Position numbers and translations under genes: made by a program
Source: Stutzerimonas decontaminans
GTDB taxonomy: Bacteria; Pseudomonadota; Gammaproteobacteria; Pseudomonadales; Pseudomonadaceae
Direction of reading: 5' to 3'
DNA: 64,000 nt
Assembly: GCF_000661915.1 (NCBI RefSeq)
Contig: NZ_CP007509.1
Location: 558,001 to 622,000, forward strand
Shown: positions 1 to 9,051 of the stretch, piece after piece
How positions within the stretch are numbered: the first letter of the stretch is position 1
Layout: every line of letters begins with the position of its first letter
The notes under the pieces: model-generated
Seen by the model: the letters and a program-made list of their open reading frames with translations, nothing else
Databases searched by the model: none
Told to the model about the DNA's origin: nothing

Positions 1-314
<314 letters not shown>

Positions 315-318
<4 letters not shown>

Positions 319-1394
319 TCTTCGCCCCTCCGCTTGATAAGGCCGATGACGCCCTTAGGCAGGTACAGGGTGACGACGATGAACAGCGCGCCGAGGGCGA
401 ACAGCCAGTATTCGGGAAACGCCACGGTGAACCAGCTCTTCATGCCGTTGACGATGCCGGCGCCAAGCAACGGGCCAATCAGCGTGCCACGTCCGCCGAG
501 GGCGACCCAGACGGCCGCCTCGATGGATTGCGTCGGTGCCATCTCGCTGGGGTTGATGATGCCGACCTGCGGCACGTAGAGCGCACCGGCGAGGCCGCAG
601 AGCACCGCCGACAGCGTCCAGATGAACAGCTTGTAGCCGCGCGGATCGTAGCCGCAGAACATCAGCCGGTTCTCGGCATCGCGCAGGGCGGTGAGCACCC
701 GGCCGAACTTGCTGCGCGCCAGGCGCCAGCCGAGATAGAGGCTGCCAACAAGCAGGAGGACAGTGGCGAAGAACAGCGTGGCGCGGGTCGCCGGCGCCGA
801 GATCGAGAAACCGAGGATGGTCTTGAAATCGGTGAAGCCGTTGTTGCCGCCGAAGCCTGTCTCGTTGCGAAAGAACAGCAGCATGCCGGCGAAGGTCAGC
901 GCCTGGGTCATGATCGAGAAGTACACGCCCTTGATCCGCGAGCGGAAGGCGAAAAACCCGAACACGAAGGCCAGTACGCCCGGCACCAGCACCACCAGGC
1001 ACATCGCCCAGAGGAAACTCGAGGTGCCGTACCAGTACCAGGGCAGCTCGTTCCAGGCGAGGAAGCTCATGAAGGCCGGCAGGCCGTCACCGGCGCTCTG
1101 GCGCATCAGGTACATGCCCATGGCGTAACCGCCGAGGGCGAAGAACAGGCCGTGGCCGAGGGACAAGAGCCCCGCGTAACCCCAGACCAGATCCAGCGCC
1201 AGGGCGACGATGGCGTAGCAGAGAATCTTGCCTACCAGGGTCAGGGTGTAGGCCGAAACGTGCAGGGCATGCTCGGCCGGCAGCAGGTGCAGCAGTGGCA
1301 TGGCCAGCAACACGACCAGAGCGATACCGAGGGCGACGGCGGTGAGTTTTGGCCCGGCTTTCTGCGCGGCGGTGAGGGTAAGTGGCTGGTTCAA
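315..1394 (-). CDS. urtC: Urea ABC transporter permease UrtC
   Basis: Inner-membrane permease of the LivM type that forms the urea channel with UrtB. It has 359 residues and about ten hydrophobic segments. The core GYAGLLSLGHGLFFALGGYAMGMYL and the motif WVALGGRGTLIGPLLGAG are characteristic of LivM/UrtC. The start codon is TTG and overlaps the urtB stop by 4 bp (TTGA), which supports the rare start and tight coupling. It is the third gene of a urtABCD operon read right to left. Substrate assignment to urea rests on the gene order and the UrtA sequence, not on this protein alone. Confidence 0.95.
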
Positions 1395-2962
1395 TCGATG
1401 ACCCTCCCCTTGAGAGCGAAGAGTCCCTGCGGACGCTTCTGGATGAAGAGGATGATCAGTGCGAGGATGAGGATCTTGCCCAGCACGGCGCCGATCTGCG
1501 GTTCGAGGATCTTGTTGGCGATGCCGAGGCCGAAGGCGGCGAAGATGCTGCCGGCCAGCTGGCCGACACCGCCGAGCACCACCACCAGGAAGGAGTCGAT
1601 GATGTAGCTCTGGCCGAGGTCCGGGCCGACGTTGCCGATCTGGCTCAGCGCTACGCCGCCGAGGCCGGCGATACCGGAACCCAGCCCGAAGGCCATCATG
1701 TCGATGCGTCCGGTGGGCACGCCGCAGCAGGCGGCCATGTTGCGGTTCTGCGTTACCGCGCGCACGTTCAGGCCCAAGCGCGTCTTGTTCAGCAAGAGCC
1801 AGGTCAAGAGCACCACGAACAACGCGAAGCCGATGATCACCATGCGGTTGTACGGCAGCACCAGGTTGGGCAGCACCTGCCAGCCCCCGGACAGCCAGGC
1901 CGGGTTGGCGACCTCGACGTTCTGCGCGCCGAACAGCACCCGTACCAGCTGGATCAGGATCAGGCTGATGCCCCAGGTCGCCAGCAGGGTTTCCAGCGGG
2001 CGGCCGTAGAGGTGGCGGATCACCGTGCGCTCCAGCGCCATGCCGATCGCAGCGGTGACGAAGAAGGCCACGGGCAGCGCCACCAGCGGGTAGAAGGCGA
2101 GGGCTTCAGGCGCGAGCCGCGCCATCAGCACCTGCACCATGTAGGTGGTGTAGGCGCCGAGCATGAGCATCTCGCCGTGGGCCATGTTGATCACGCCGAG
2201 CAGGCCGAAGGTGATCGCCAGCCCGAGGGCGGCGAGCAGCAGGATCGAACCCAGCGACAGACCGCTGAACGCCTGGCCGAGCAGTTCACCGATCAGCAGT
2301 TTGCGCTTGACCTGGGCCAGGCTGGTTTCCGCCGCCTTGCGTACGCCTGCGTCGGTTTCCGCCTCGTCGGCCAGCAGGTTTTCCAGCCGTACCCGCGCCA
2401 ATGGCGCACCGGTTTCGCCAAGCAGGCGCACTGCGGCGAGGCGTACTGCGGGGTCGCTCGCGGTCAGCTGCAGGTTGGCCAGCGCCAGGGTCAGCGCTTC
2501 GCTGACGGCGGCATCTTCCTCTACGTCCAGGCGCTGCTGGAGCAGCTCGAGCTGTTCCGGTTGGCCGCTGCGCTGCAAGCGTTTGGCCGCGGCGAGGCGT
2601 TGGGCCGTGTCTTCGGCGAACAGCTGATGGCTGGCCAGTGCGGTGTTGAGCAGGCCGCGCAGGCGGTTGTTCAGGCGCAGCTTCTTCGGCGTGCCGACCG
2701 GCTCGGCATCACCTTCGAGGGCACGGTAGGCCCCGTTTTCCTCGATAAAGGGCGTCTTGTGCTGGTCGATGGCCACGCGATTGGCGCGCAGCGCTTCGAT
2801 CAACGGCAGCCGTTCAGGTGCGGGCGCGGCGGCCCAGCTTTCCAACAGCCTGGCCTGTTTGGCCGGGCTGGCCTTGGCGTAGTCGGCCGCGTCTCCGGCC
2901 TGGGCTGCCCAGGGCAGACCCAGTAGGAGCAGCAGCAATAATCGGTGCAGGGCAGTGTTCAT
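1391..2962 (-). CDS. urtB: Urea ABC transporter permease UrtB
   Basis: LivH-type inner-membrane permease of the urea importer, 523 residues. The start at the ATG before NTALHRLLLLLLLGLPWAAQA gives a clean cleavable signal peptide; longer in-frame readings upstream add only an unlikely leader. As is typical for UrtB, about 230 residues of periplasmic helical-repeat sequence (roughly residues 25-250) precede the permease half, which starts near LGLAITFGLLGVINMAHGEMLMLGAY, the LivH signature. The C-terminal part has VLGGVGQLAGS. The long N-terminal extension separates UrtB from plain LivH. The gap to urtA is about 145 bp and holds two hairpin repeats. Confidence 0.95.
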   Translation of the reverse strand: MNTALHRLLLLLLLGLPWAAQAGDAADYAKASPAKQARLLESWAAAPAPERLPLIEALRANRVAIDQHKTPFIEENGAYRALEGDAEPVGTPKKLRLNNRLRGLLNTALASHQLFAEDTAQRLAAAKRLQRSGQPEQLELLQQRLDVEEDAAVSEALTLALANLQLTASDPAVRLAAVRLLGETGAPLARVRLENLLADEAETDAGVRKAAETSLAQVKRKLLIGELLGQAFSGLSLGSILLLAALGLAITFGLLGVINMAHGEMLMLGAYTTYMVQVLMARLAPEALAFYPLVALPVAFFVTAAIGMALERTVIRHLYGRPLETLLATWGISLILIQLVRVLFGAQNVEVANPAWLSGGWQVLPNLVLPYNRMVIIGFALFVVLLTWLLLNKTRLGLNVRAVTQNRNMAACCGVPTGRIDMMAFGLGSGIAGLGGVALSQIGNVGPDLGQSYIIDSFLVVVLGGVGQLAGSIFAAFGLGIANKILEPQIGAVLGKILILALIILFIQKRPQGLFALKGRVID

Positions 2963-3018
2963 TCGTGTTTTCCCCAGGGACCCCGGAGCTCTCTTGATGG
3001 AGCTTGTGGGTGTCGACA

Positions 3019-3092
3019 GGTGGATGAAAAAAGCGTCATCCACCCTACGGACCCGCTTCAGTTGACGGTGGATGGCGCATATCCATCCACCG
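3019..3092. repeat. Two GGTGGA...TCCACC hairpins between urtA and urtB
   Basis: Two near-perfect inverted repeats lie in tandem: 3019-3044 (arms GGTGGATGA / TCATCCACC, followed by CTACGG) and 3066-3092 (arms CGGTGGAT / ATCCACCG). Similar hairpins occur at 15690-15764 and 61745-61852, with a decayed one at 55545-55570. They sit between two cotranscribed genes, so they may affect the urtA-urtB mRNA by stability or partial termination. That role is inference; the repeats themselves are seen directly. Confidence 0.75.
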
Positions 3093-3107
3093 CAACGAAA
3101 ACAGCGC

Positions 3108-4376
3108 TTAGTTCGACTTCACCGCGTAATCCGGCTTCTTGTCGTTGCCCTGGATGTAGGGGCTCCACGGCTGGGCGCGGACCGGGCTTTCGGTTTCCCA
3201 GACCACCGAGAACTGGCCGTCCTCCTGGACCTCGCCGATCATCACCGGCTTGTGCAGGTGGTGGTTCTTCTCGTCCATGGTCAGGGTATAGCCGCTCGGG
3301 GCCTTGAAGGTCTGTCCGGCGAGGGCGTCGCGAACCTTGCCGACGTCGGTGCTGCCAGCCTTCTCTACCGCCTGCGCCCACATGTGGATGCCGACGTAGG
3401 TGGCTTCCATCGGGTCGTTGGTCACCGCCTTTTCGGCGCCCGGCAGGTTCTTGGCCTTGGCGTAGGCCTTCCACTTGCTGACGAAGGCTTCGTTGACCGG
3501 GTTTTCCACCGACTGGAAGTAGTTCCAGGCGGCCAGGTGCCCGACAAGCGGCTTGGTGTCGATGCCGCGCAGTTCTTCTTCACCGACCGAGAAGGCCACC
3601 ACCGGCACATCGGTGGCATCCAGGCCCTGGTTGGCCAGCTCCTTGTAGAACGGTACGTTGGAGTCGCCGTTGATGGTCGACACCACCGCGGTCTTGCCGC
3701 CGGCGGAGAACTTCTTGATGTTGGCGACGATGGTCTGGTAATCGCTGTGACCGAAGGGGGTGTAGACCTCTTCGATGCTGGATTCCGGTACGCCCTTGCT
3801 GATCAGGAAGGCGCGCAGGATCTTGTTGGTGGTGCGTGGGTAGACGTAGTCGGTGCCGAGCAGGAAGAAGCGCTCGGCGCTGCCGCCGTCTTCGCTCATC
3901 AGGTACTCGACGGCCGGGATGGCCTGCTGGTTTGGCGCCGCGCCGGTGTAGAAGACGTTGGGCGACAGCTCTTCGCCTTCGTACTGCACCGGGTAGAACA
4001 GCAGGCCGTCGAGTTCTTCATAGACCGGCAGCACGGATTTGCGCGAAACAGACGTCCAGCAACCAAAGGTCACCGCAACCTTGTCCTGGGTCAGCAGCTG
4101 CCGGCCCTTTTCCGCGAACAGCGGCCAGTTGGACGCCGGGTCGACCACCACCGGCTCGAGCTGCTTGCCGAGCACGCCGCCCTTGGCGTTGATCTCGTCG
4201 ATGGTCATCAGCGCCATGTCTTTCAGCGAGGTTTCCGAAATGGCCATGGTGCCGGACAGCGAATGCAGGATGCCGACCTTGATGGTCTCGGCGGCTTGCA
4301 GGGTGAACGGAAACAGGCCGCTGAGCATCAGGGCGCTGGCGGCGAGGGTGGTCTTGATCAGAGGACGGCGTTTCAT
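3108..4376 (-). CDS. urtA: Urea ABC transporter substrate-binding protein UrtA
   Basis: Periplasmic urea receptor, 422 residues. Start MKRRPLIKTTLAASALMLSG gives a signal peptide ending near LQA-AETIKVGILHSLSG; an earlier in-frame start would put 15 unlikely residues in front. The mature protein has the Leu/Ile/Val-binding (type I periplasmic-binding) fold. The UrtA-typical stretches FGCWTSVSRKSVLPVYEE, LLFYPVQYEGEE and NDPMEATYVGIHMWAQAV are all present, distinguishing it from amino-acid binding homologues. It is the first gene of the urt operon and has a sigma-54 type promoter upstream, consistent with nitrogen control. Confidence 0.96.
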   Translation of the reverse strand: MKRRPLIKTTLAASALMLSGLFPFTLQAAETIKVGILHSLSGTMAISETSLKDMALMTIDEINAKGGVLGKQLEPVVVDPASNWPLFAEKGRQLLTQDKVAVTFGCWTSVSRKSVLPVYEELDGLLFYPVQYEGEELSPNVFYTGAAPNQQAIPAVEYLMSEDGGSAERFFLLGTDYVYPRTTNKILRAFLISKGVPESSIEEVYTPFGHSDYQTIVANIKKFSAGGKTAVVSTINGDSNVPFYKELANQGLDATDVPVVAFSVGEEELRGIDTKPLVGHLAAWNYFQSVENPVNEAFVSKWKAYAKAKNLPGAEKAVTNDPMEATYVGIHMWAQAVEKAGSTDVGKVRDALAGQTFKAPSGYTLTMDEKNHHLHKPVMIGEVQEDGQFSVVWETESPVRAQPWSPYIQGNDKKPDYAVKSN

Positions 4377-4440
4377 TTGGGGCTCCTTGGCTGTCCGTGC
4401 GCAACTGTGGGCTGAAAACATCGGAACACCAGGAGCAATC

Positions 4441-4455
4441 GCAGCATCCGTGCCA
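4441..4455 (-). promoter_or_regulatory. Sigma-54 (-24/-12) promoter of the urt operon
   Basis: On the minus strand this reads TGGCACGGATGCTGC, matching the sigma-54 consensus TGGCACG-N4-TTGC at all but one position with exact GG/GC spacing. It is about 65 bp upstream of the urtA ATG, leaving a leader of roughly 50 nt. Two GGTGCAC half-sites at 4532-4559, about 90 bp further upstream, could bind the nitrogen regulator NtrC (consensus GCACC-N5-GGTGC), but the spacing is not canonical. An inverted repeat (GGCGCAAAG / CTTTGCGCC) lies just upstream of the promoter. Sequence match is seen; NtrC control is inferred from known urea-transporter regulation. Confidence 0.7.
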
Positions 4456-4666
4456 AATGGCGCAAAGCGCGCAGCGGCGCGGCTTTGCGCCGATCAGCCG
4501 ATGACTGGGCGGCATTCGCGGTGGGCCATGCTGGTGCACGCAGAGACGCGTGGTGCACTGCTAGAGGCCGCTTTGCCCGATTTCGGTGCCGCACAGCAGG
4601 ATTCAGCCACTTGCGGCTGCCGGGCGTCACTTCTAGCATGGCCGGCCCGCATCGAGACCCGTCGCC

Positions 4667-5305
4667 ATGCCCCGTCCACCGCGCTCTCCTTCTTCGCGTC
4701 CGCCTGCACGAACCGCGCGCCCGCCAGTACCGCGTCGGGTCGCCAAAGCGCCGCCCGCCGAACCGCGCTTGTTGCTGCTGAACAAGCCGTTCGACGTGCT
4801 CACCCAGTTCAACGATGCCGATGGCCGCGCGACCTTGAAGGACTACGTCTCGGTCCCTGGCGTCTATCCGGCCGGGCGGCTGGATCGCGACAGCGAGGGG
4901 CTGTTGCTGTTGACCAACGATGGCCGTTTGCAGGCGCGAATCGCCGACCCGAAGCACAAGTTGCCCAAGACCTACTGGGTACAGGTAGAAGGCGAGGTCA
5001 CCGCCGAGCAGTTGCGGCGTTTGCGCGATGGCGTCGAGCTCAATGACGGCATGACTCTGCCCGCCGAAGCGCGGCAGCTGGAAGAGCCCGAGCTATGGCC
5101 GCGCAACCCGCCGGTGCGTTTTCGCAAGAGCGTGCCGACCAGCTGGCTGGAATTGGTGATCCGCGAAGGACGCAATCGCCAGGTCAGGCGCATGACAGCC
5201 GCGGTTGGGCTGCCGACGTTGCGCCTGGTGCGCGTGCGCATCGGCCCATGGACACTGGGCGGCCTGCAGCCGGGCGAGTGGCGGGAAGTGCCGGCGCAAC
5301 TGTAG
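4667..5305 (+). CDS. rluE: 23S rRNA pseudouridine synthase RluE family
   Basis: RsuA-family pseudouridine synthase, 212 residues, predicted to isomerise a uridine of 23S rRNA (U2457 in E. coli). The first 30 residues are basic and proline-rich. The catalytic motif [17 protein letters not shown] holds the essential aspartate, and the C-terminal [23 protein letters not shown] motif is standard. There is no S4 domain, which favours RluE over RsuA or RluB/F. The gene is alone and divergent from urtA; both promoters lie in the 290-bp gap. Target uridine is assigned by family only. Confidence 0.9.
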   Translation: MPRPPRSPSSRPPARTARPPVPRRVAKAPPAEPRLLLLNKPFDVLTQFNDADGRATLKDYVSVPGVYPAGRLDRDSEGLLLLTNDGRLQARIADPKHKLPKTYWVQVEGEVTAEQLRRLRDGVELNDGMTLPAEARQLEEPELWPRNPPVRFRKSVPTSWLELVIREGRNRQVRRMTAAVGLPTLRLVRVRIGPWTLGGLQPGEWREVPAQL

Positions 5306-5325
5306 GCGCCGGCTGGTGCGTCAAC

Positions 5326-5544
5326 TCAGTGCGGGATGCCCTGAGTGACTTCGATGACGTAACCGATGACCGGCTTGGCGAGAAAGGCGAACAGACACAG
5401 GCCTAAACCGAGAAACAGGATGGCGGTGCCGAGGCGGCCGGCCTTCGACTTCTTGGCCAGGTCCCAGATGATGAACGCCATGAAGGCCATCAGCCCACCG
5501 ACGAGCACGATCATCATCCACTTTTCGAAAACTTCGGGCTCCAC
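5326..5544 (-). CDS. Small two-helix membrane protein, DUF2788 type
   Basis: A 72-residue protein with two hydrophobic helices (about residues 10-28 and 40-62), separated by a basic loop (AKKSKAGR), so probably an inner-membrane hairpin. It resembles the DUF2788 family found in Pseudomonas and relatives; function unknown. The start is GTG, supported by GGAG six bases upstream. It is convergent with rluE, the two stops being about 20 bp apart. No operon partner is evident. Confidence 0.75.
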   Translation of the reverse strand: MEPEVFEKWMMIVLVGGLMAFMAFIIWDLAKKSKAGRLGTAILFLGLGLCLFAFLAKPVIGYVIEVTQGIPH

Positions 5545-5719
5545 AGGGATCTCCTGATTGACTTCGACGAATGCGCCCGTGGCGGGCCGGGCGCGAAAGC
5601 GGCGCAGTATACGCCGCCAGCGAGTGGCGCGTGTGCCACCGCTGGTTGGACGGTCGTGCTCCGAAAGCGTTCGAATCGAGTAGGCCGGGCGCAGGTGCGG
5701 CGAAATGTCTCGCCTGCGC

Positions 5720-6112
5720 TCAGTAGCCGGCCTTGATCACGTCGATGCCCTTGTTCAGCACCGTGCGCCAGGCCTGCAGGTCTTGTTGTTCCAGATCCCC
5801 GTCGTGCTGGCCGATGGTTTTCAGCAGCGCGGCGATCCACAGGTCATAGAGTTCCGGGTGGATATTCAGCTGCTCGCGTGAATGACTCTTGCCCAGCGCG
5901 CGGAGCTTGGTATCCGGCATGCCGCGAGCAAACAGCACCAGGTTGAGGATGCCGGCGCGCAGCAGCTGTTTCTGCGCGGTCATGTCGGTGCGCACGAATT
6001 TCTCGCGCACCGCCGGCGAGCTGGCGAGGAAGGCGGTATAGAAATCATCGAAGAAGTCGGGGCTGGCGCAGCAGCGGCCGTAACTCTGCATGACGCGGTT
6101 GGTGTCTTTCAT
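5720..6112 (-). CDS. Globin-like haem protein
   Basis: A 130-residue globin-fold protein. It opens with MKDTNRVMQSYGRCCASPDFFDDFYTAFLASSP, the typical helix A-B region of bacterial single-domain globins, and has MTAQKQLLRAGILNLVLFARG and a likely proximal His region (LGKSHSREQLNIHPELYDLW). I chose the ATG at 6112 because AAGGGA lies six bases upstream; an ATG two codons earlier has poor spacing. It is likely a cytoplasmic oxygen/NO-binding or sensor globin; the ligand cannot be told from sequence. No reductase domain is attached, and it has no operon partner. Confidence 0.8.
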   Translation of the reverse strand: MKDTNRVMQSYGRCCASPDFFDDFYTAFLASSPAVREKFVRTDMTAQKQLLRAGILNLVLFARGMPDTKLRALGKSHSREQLNIHPELYDLWIAALLKTIGQHDGDLEQQDLQAWRTVLNKGIDVIKAGY

Positions 6113-6276
6113 GGGCATTCCCTTGCACGAGGGCATTTTGCAGCGAGGCCCGCCGGTGAGCAGGCGATGGGCGGTCCGCCCCGGCCGGGATCATCCGTAT
6201 GCGGGGCGGTGCAGAAGGGGGCGGATTATAGGCAGTAACCCTGCGAAATGTGCGGGTGCAAGCTGTGAACGAAGTC

Positions 6277-6756
6277 TCAGCTGCGCAAATGCTCCAGCGG
6301 CAGCTCGGTGCTCGACGCCACCTGGCGCAAGACGAAGCTGGAACGCACGCTGGAGACGCCTTCGATGCGCGTCAGGGTGCCGAGCAGAAACTGCTGGTAG
6401 TGCTCCATGTCGGGCACCACGACCTTCAGCTGATAGTCGGCATCCATGCCGGTGACCAGGCTGCATTCGAGCACCTCCGGGCATTTGCCGATCACGCTTT
6501 CGAAGTGCTCGAAGCGCTCCGGCGTGTGCCGGTCCATGCCGATCAGGACGTACGCGGTCAGCGTCAGGCCGAGCTTCTTGCGGTCGAGCAGGGCGACCTG
6601 ACGGGCAATGTAACCATCGTCTTCCAATTGTTTGACCCGGCGGGAACAGGGCGAGGGCGACAGGCCGATACGTTCGGCCAGCTCCTGATTGGAGATGCGG
6701 GCGTCGTGCTGCAATTCGGCAAGGATGCGCAGGTCGTAGCGGTCGAGTTTGCTCAT
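6277..6756 (-). CDS. Lrp/AsnC family transcriptional regulator
   Basis: A 159-residue DNA-binding regulator. The N-terminal winged helix-turn-helix (MSKLDRYDLRILAELQHDARISNQELAERIGLSPSPCSRRVKQLEDDGYI) is textbook Lrp/AsnC, followed by the RAM (ligand/oligomerisation) domain with VTGMDADYQLKVVVPD. Length matches the family. Lrp proteins usually control a neighbouring amino-acid gene, often divergently transcribed, but here the next 750 bp upstream hold no convincing gene, so the target is not evident. Confidence 0.93.
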   Translation of the reverse strand: MSKLDRYDLRILAELQHDARISNQELAERIGLSPSPCSRRVKQLEDDGYIARQVALLDRKKLGLTLTAYVLIGMDRHTPERFEHFESVIGKCPEVLECSLVTGMDADYQLKVVVPDMEHYQQFLLGTLTRIEGVSSVRSSFVLRQVASSTELPLEHLRS

Positions 6757-6883
6757 TTAAGGTTTCGTCAGGCTGTGGGTTGCGTTAGATGATGGATTGG
6801 CGAGCTTTAGTTGCGCAAGTAATGATTGTTTTAGCAATCTTCGCAATCCTCTGCCGGGTTTCGAGGCGTAAGCTTTATCTCAA

Positions 6884-7026
6884 CTTCAGCCCCCGGCAGA
6901 AACGGACGCGGCGCAGTATCCCCGCCGCGACCACCGAAGGTCTTACCAAGACCGACGGTCCGGGCCCCCGGTGCTCACGAGGCGCCGCGCGAAGCAGCCG
7001 TTACCATCGGCCAGACGAATCGAAGA
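6884..7026 (+). ncRNA. Candidate structured small RNA or leader
   Basis: No convincing protein is encoded here, but the sequence is rich in nested pairing. At about 6933-6959, ACCG..GGTCTT-ACC-AAGACC..CGGT forms a long stem, followed immediately by CCGGGCCCCCGG. The stretch runs into an intrinsic terminator at 7027-7051, as an independent small transcript would. I do not recognise a named RNA family. A short peptide could be read through it but has no ribosome-binding site and an odd Arg/Pro composition. The start of the transcript is a guess. Confidence 0.35.
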
Positions 7027-7051
7027 GACCACGCCCAGGCGTGGTCTTTTT
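7027..7051 (+). terminator. Rho-independent terminator
   Basis: Stem GACCACG (7027-7033) pairs with CGTGGTC (7040-7046), with a six-base loop, followed by TTTTT (7047-7051). It is strong and plus-oriented although no plus-strand gene precedes it, which is the main reason to suspect a small RNA upstream. Confidence 0.75.
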
Positions 7052-7099
7052 CGTTGTGGGCGTTGTGGTGGTTTGGGTGTCGAGCCAAAGCCGGTTGTC

Positions 7100-7445
7100 G
7101 AGTCGGCTGATGGCTTGGTTTCGCCTTGCTGGGCGAGTTCCTTTTGGCAGCCGCCCGGATGGCCGGCCCCGCCAAAAGGGAACCAAAAAGTCTTGCCCCT
7201 ACGTCCGGACTGGGCGTCCCCGGTTCGCTGCGCTCGACTCCCCTCATTCCGTCGCAGCTCCGAGGGTCGCCGCGCAAGGGCCATCCACGGCCCTTTACGG
7301 GGGGACGCCTAGTTTTCTCGCGGCATCCATGCCGCTCGCCCTCTGCGCAGCGATTCCATTCGGCGTCCTGAAGGGGCGTTTGGCGTTGCCTGTGACGCCG
7401 TGCATGGCTGAACTAAACGAAGCGACCTGGCGTTGCTGATCGCCC
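7100..7445. repeat. Non-coding repeat-like block upstream of the fieF stop
   Basis: About 350 bp that are open in several frames but look non-coding (Arg/Ser/Pro-rich readings on both strands). Phrases such as GGAACCAAAAAGTCTTGCCCC, a CCGGTTCGCTGCGCTCG segment, and a GCCATCCACGGCCC.. arm recall intergenic repeats seen in many copies in Pseudomonas genomes. Copy number cannot be seen in this window. The rest of the gap between the Lrp gene and fieF holds nothing else that I can support. Confidence 0.4.
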
Positions 7446-7514
7446 TACGGCGAAACGAAGCCATCAGACAGCGCCAAAAAATCGGCCGTTGGAAACGGAA
7501 TCCGAAAACTCCAA

Positions 7515-8405
7515 TCACCGCTTCGGCGGCGCCACCTCAAGCGGATCGGCATGCACCAGCACCTCCGCATTCGGATAGCGATCGTGAATTGCGTTCTCCA
7601 CCGCCACGCACAGATCATGCGCCTGCGACAGCGGCAACTCGCCGGGCAGCTCAAGATGCATCTGCACGAACCAGCGGGTGCCGGAAATACGGGTGCGGAA
7701 GTCATGGCAGCCATGCACGCCGGGCACTTGGCAAACCAGTTGTTGCATATCACCGCTGATTTCCGGAGACAGCTCGGTATCCATCAGCACCGCACCGGCT
7801 TCGCGGACGATGGTGATGGCGCTCCAGAAGATGTACAGCGCGATACCGATGCCGAACACTGCGTCCAGTCGCTCCCAGCCGATGCTGGCCAGCACCAGGG
7901 CGAGCAGGATGCTGGTATTGAGCAAGAGATCGGAGCGGTAGTGCAGCGAGTCGGCGCGGATTGCGGTGGAGCCGGTGAGCTTGACCACATGGTGCTGGTA
8001 GCTCAGCAGGATGGCGGTCATCAGCAGCGAGAAGATCATCACGGCGATGCCCACGCCTTGCGCACCCAGCGGCTGTGGGTGCAGCAAGCGGTCGATACCT
8101 TGCACGCCTACAAGAATGGCGCTGACGCAGATAAACGCCGCCTGGCCCAGCCCGGCCAGCGCCTCGGCCTTGCCATGGCCGTAGCGATGGTCGTCGTCGG
8201 CTGGGCGCAGCGAGTAGTGCACCGCCAGGAGGTTGAGCAGCGAGGCGGCACCGTCCAGCAGCGAATCGGTGAGGCCGGCGAGCAGGCTCACCGAACCACT
8301 CAGCCACCAGGCCACGGCCTTGCTCAGCGCCAGCAGGATTGCCGTCGCCAACGCCGCAGCGGTGGCCCGGCGCATGAGCCGGGCGTGGTCGCGGTTGATG
8401 CTCAT
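7515..8405 (-). CDS. fieF: Cation diffusion facilitator FieF/YiiP (divalent metal exporter)
   Basis: Inner-membrane metal/proton antiporter exporting Fe2+/Zn2+ from the cytoplasm, 296 residues. It has six predicted transmembrane helices and a C-terminal cytoplasmic domain. The metal-site residues are visible: SVSLLAGLTDSLLDGAASL (D-x3-D) in helix 2 and HYRSDLLLNTSILLAL (HxxxD) in helix 5. The cytoplasmic zinc-site region HDLCVAVENAI and the HDFRTR stretch are also present. Length and motifs match YiiP/FieF closely. The gene stands alone. Confidence 0.92.
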   Translation of the reverse strand: MSINRDHARLMRRATAAALATAILLALSKAVAWWLSGSVSLLAGLTDSLLDGAASLLNLLAVHYSLRPADDDHRYGHGKAEALAGLGQAAFICVSAILVGVQGIDRLLHPQPLGAQGVGIAVMIFSLLMTAILLSYQHHVVKLTGSTAIRADSLHYRSDLLLNTSILLALVLASIGWERLDAVFGIGIALYIFWSAITIVREAGAVLMDTELSPEISGDMQQLVCQVPGVHGCHDFRTRISGTRWFVQMHLELPGELPLSQAHDLCVAVENAIHDRYPNAEVLVHADPLEVAPPKR

Positions 8406-8430
8406 CAGTGGCTGCTACCCGTTTTCGTCA

Positions 8431-8847
8431 TCAGGCTGCGGGGCGCAGACCGAACGCTGCCAGCTGCTCCATGCTGCCGTTGTGCTGGATCAGACGCGGG
8501 TCGTCCAGCGGCAGGCTGCGGCCGATTTCCCTCTCTATGATGGCTTTCAGGCGCGCCTGGTCGATCTGGCCATCAGCACCGATGGCTTCCTGCAGTTTTT
8601 CCGGCGCCATCGAGTATTGGTTGTCGGGCAGGTAGATCGCGCCGGTGGCGAAGTCGATGCCGAAGGCGATCAGCCCGGGAATGACATAGAACAGCAGGCC
8701 GACGGCATTGAGCACGGCGATGGCTGGGTCGATGCGGCCTTCGATCTGGCCACGGCGATCCGGATAGAACAGCGTGCCGCAAGCGGTCAGCTGGGTGAAC
8801 AGGGAAACGGCCAACACGCCGCCGATGATTCGGTTACGAGTACGCAT
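8431..8847 (-). CDS. Small lipoprotein of unknown function
   Basis: A 138-residue predicted lipoprotein. Start MRTRNRIIGGV is preceded by AGGAGG at good spacing; earlier starts lack this. The signal ends in a lipobox, LTACG, so the mature N-terminus is a lipidated Cys. A hydrophobic stretch (AIAVLNAVGLLFYVIPGLIAFGIDFATGAIYLP) follows, then a hydrophilic C-terminal half. Homologues exist in Pseudomonas, but I know no function. It ends about 25 bp from the fieF start and may be cotranscribed with it. Confidence 0.8.
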   Translation of the reverse strand: MRTRNRIIGGVLAVSLFTQLTACGTLFYPDRRGQIEGRIDPAIAVLNAVGLLFYVIPGLIAFGIDFATGAIYLPDNQYSMAPEKLQEAIGADGQIDQARLKAIIEREIGRSLPLDDPRLIQHNGSMEQLAAFGLRPAA

Positions 8848-9051
8848 AAAGACCTCCTGGAAAAGTGGCGCAACTATACAAGGGCTGGATGATGTTTTCT
8901 CGACATCAGACCATGCCAAATGCTCGGGTGTTCGGTGGGTTGGGTGTCGCCCGCCATCGGCTTTACCCAGGCCTTACCCTGGCTTGACGATCAGTTGAGC
9001 GGACCGGGCAGATAATCGCGCTGCGAATCCATCCCATCCCGGAGGTCAATC

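Noticed and set aside
528-4415. Long plus-strand readings opposite urtA, urtB and urtC
   Set aside because: They are antisense shadows, rich in His, Gln, Arg and Ala, typical of high-GC DNA; the minus-strand proteins are clear urea-transporter subunits.
6789-7439. A 216-codon plus-strand reading in the gap before fieF
   Set aside because: No ribosome-binding site, no domain, low-complexity Arg/Pro/Ser composition, and it crosses a strong terminator; judged non-coding.
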